Source of the DNA: an uncultured Fastidiosipila sp.
Lineage (GTDB): Bacteria; Bacillota; Clostridia; Saccharofermentanales; Fastidiosipilaceae
DNA length: 5,802 bases
Assembly (NCBI GenBank): GCA_938014865.1
Contig: CALLQJ010000129.1
Location: 1-5,802, forward strand
Direction of reading: 5' to 3'
The notes under the pieces are model-generated. The model was not told where the DNA came from. It saw nothing but the letters and a program-made list of their open reading frames with translations, and ran no database searches. Below, in pieces: positions 5,790-5,802 of the stretch. The first letter of the stretch is position 1. Every line of letters starts with the position of its first letter. The position numbers and the translations under genes are program-made.

Positions 5790-5802
5790 GTAAACTCCTT
5801 TT

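Larger units (their letters stand above)
5636..5802. other. Gene-free 3' end of the window
   Basis: No convincing gene is seen in these 167 nt. The first part is GC-rich (GGGGCCGGGC), and from about 5676 the composition becomes strongly AT-rich, unlike the coding regions. It contains the terminator-like hairpin at 5702-5732, a TTGACA at 5731-5736 with no acceptable -10 at 16-18 nt, a 7-bp inverted repeat (AGAATTG at 5752-5758, CAATTCT at 5776-5782) and a -10-like TACAAT at 5784-5789. It is probably the intergenic region before a downstream gene outside the window. Confidence 0.6.

Noticed and set aside
1..5802. Mobile element, CRISPR array, toxin-antitoxin or defence genes
   Set aside because: I found no arrays of direct repeats, terminal inverted repeats, transposase or integrase motifs, or small paired genes. 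All the coding space is taken by identifiable housekeeping or metabolic genes.

Overview
This window looks like a chromosomal housekeeping locus of a fairly GC-rich Bacillota (Firmicutes), most likely of the Clostridia. The clues are strong AGGAGG-type ribosome binding sites, tightly packed or overlapping genes, a TTG start behind a good Shine-Dalgarno, and the tsaE-tsaB-rimI order. I could not run a search, so the taxonomy is inference. All genes are on the + strand, and I see no phage, insertion sequence, CRISPR array, tRNA or rRNA.

Layout. Positions 1-207 hold the C-terminal part of ribosomal protein L13 (rplM), followed 16 nt later by S9 (rpsI, 224-646), the usual rplM-rpsI pair. A strong intrinsic terminator (672-704) closes this operon. 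Only about 24 nt later comes the ribosome binding site of a second cluster: a metal-dependent amidohydrolase (742-1962), tsaE (1952-2551), tsaB (2561-3274) and rimI (3271-3732). These genes overlap or nearly touch (11-nt overlap, 9-nt gap, ATGA overlap), so they are probably one transcript with coupled translation. TsaE and TsaB belong to the machinery that makes N6-threonylcarbamoyladenosine (t6A) at position 37 of ANN-decoding tRNAs. RimI is the N-alpha-acetyltransferase usually encoded beside them. The catalytic partner tsaD, which commonly follows rimI, is not in the window.

Positions 3733-3853 are intergenic and hold a GC hairpin, a consensus -10 box, and a second hairpin that abuts a strong Shine-Dalgarno. 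They lead into a long-form Xaa-Pro aminopeptidase (3854-5635) that starts at TTG. The last 167 nt have no convincing gene. They carry a terminator-like hairpin and a markedly AT-rich tail that may be the upstream region of the next gene.

Functionally, the window combines ribosomal proteins, a tRNA modification needed for accurate decoding, protein N-terminal acetylation and peptide turnover. The least explained member is the amidohydrolase at the head of the t6A cluster. I found no convincing new biological system. The points worth a second look are the amidohydrolase-tsaE coupling, the missing promoter between the S9 terminator and that cluster, the long C-terminus of TsaE, and the structured leader of the aminopeptidase gene.
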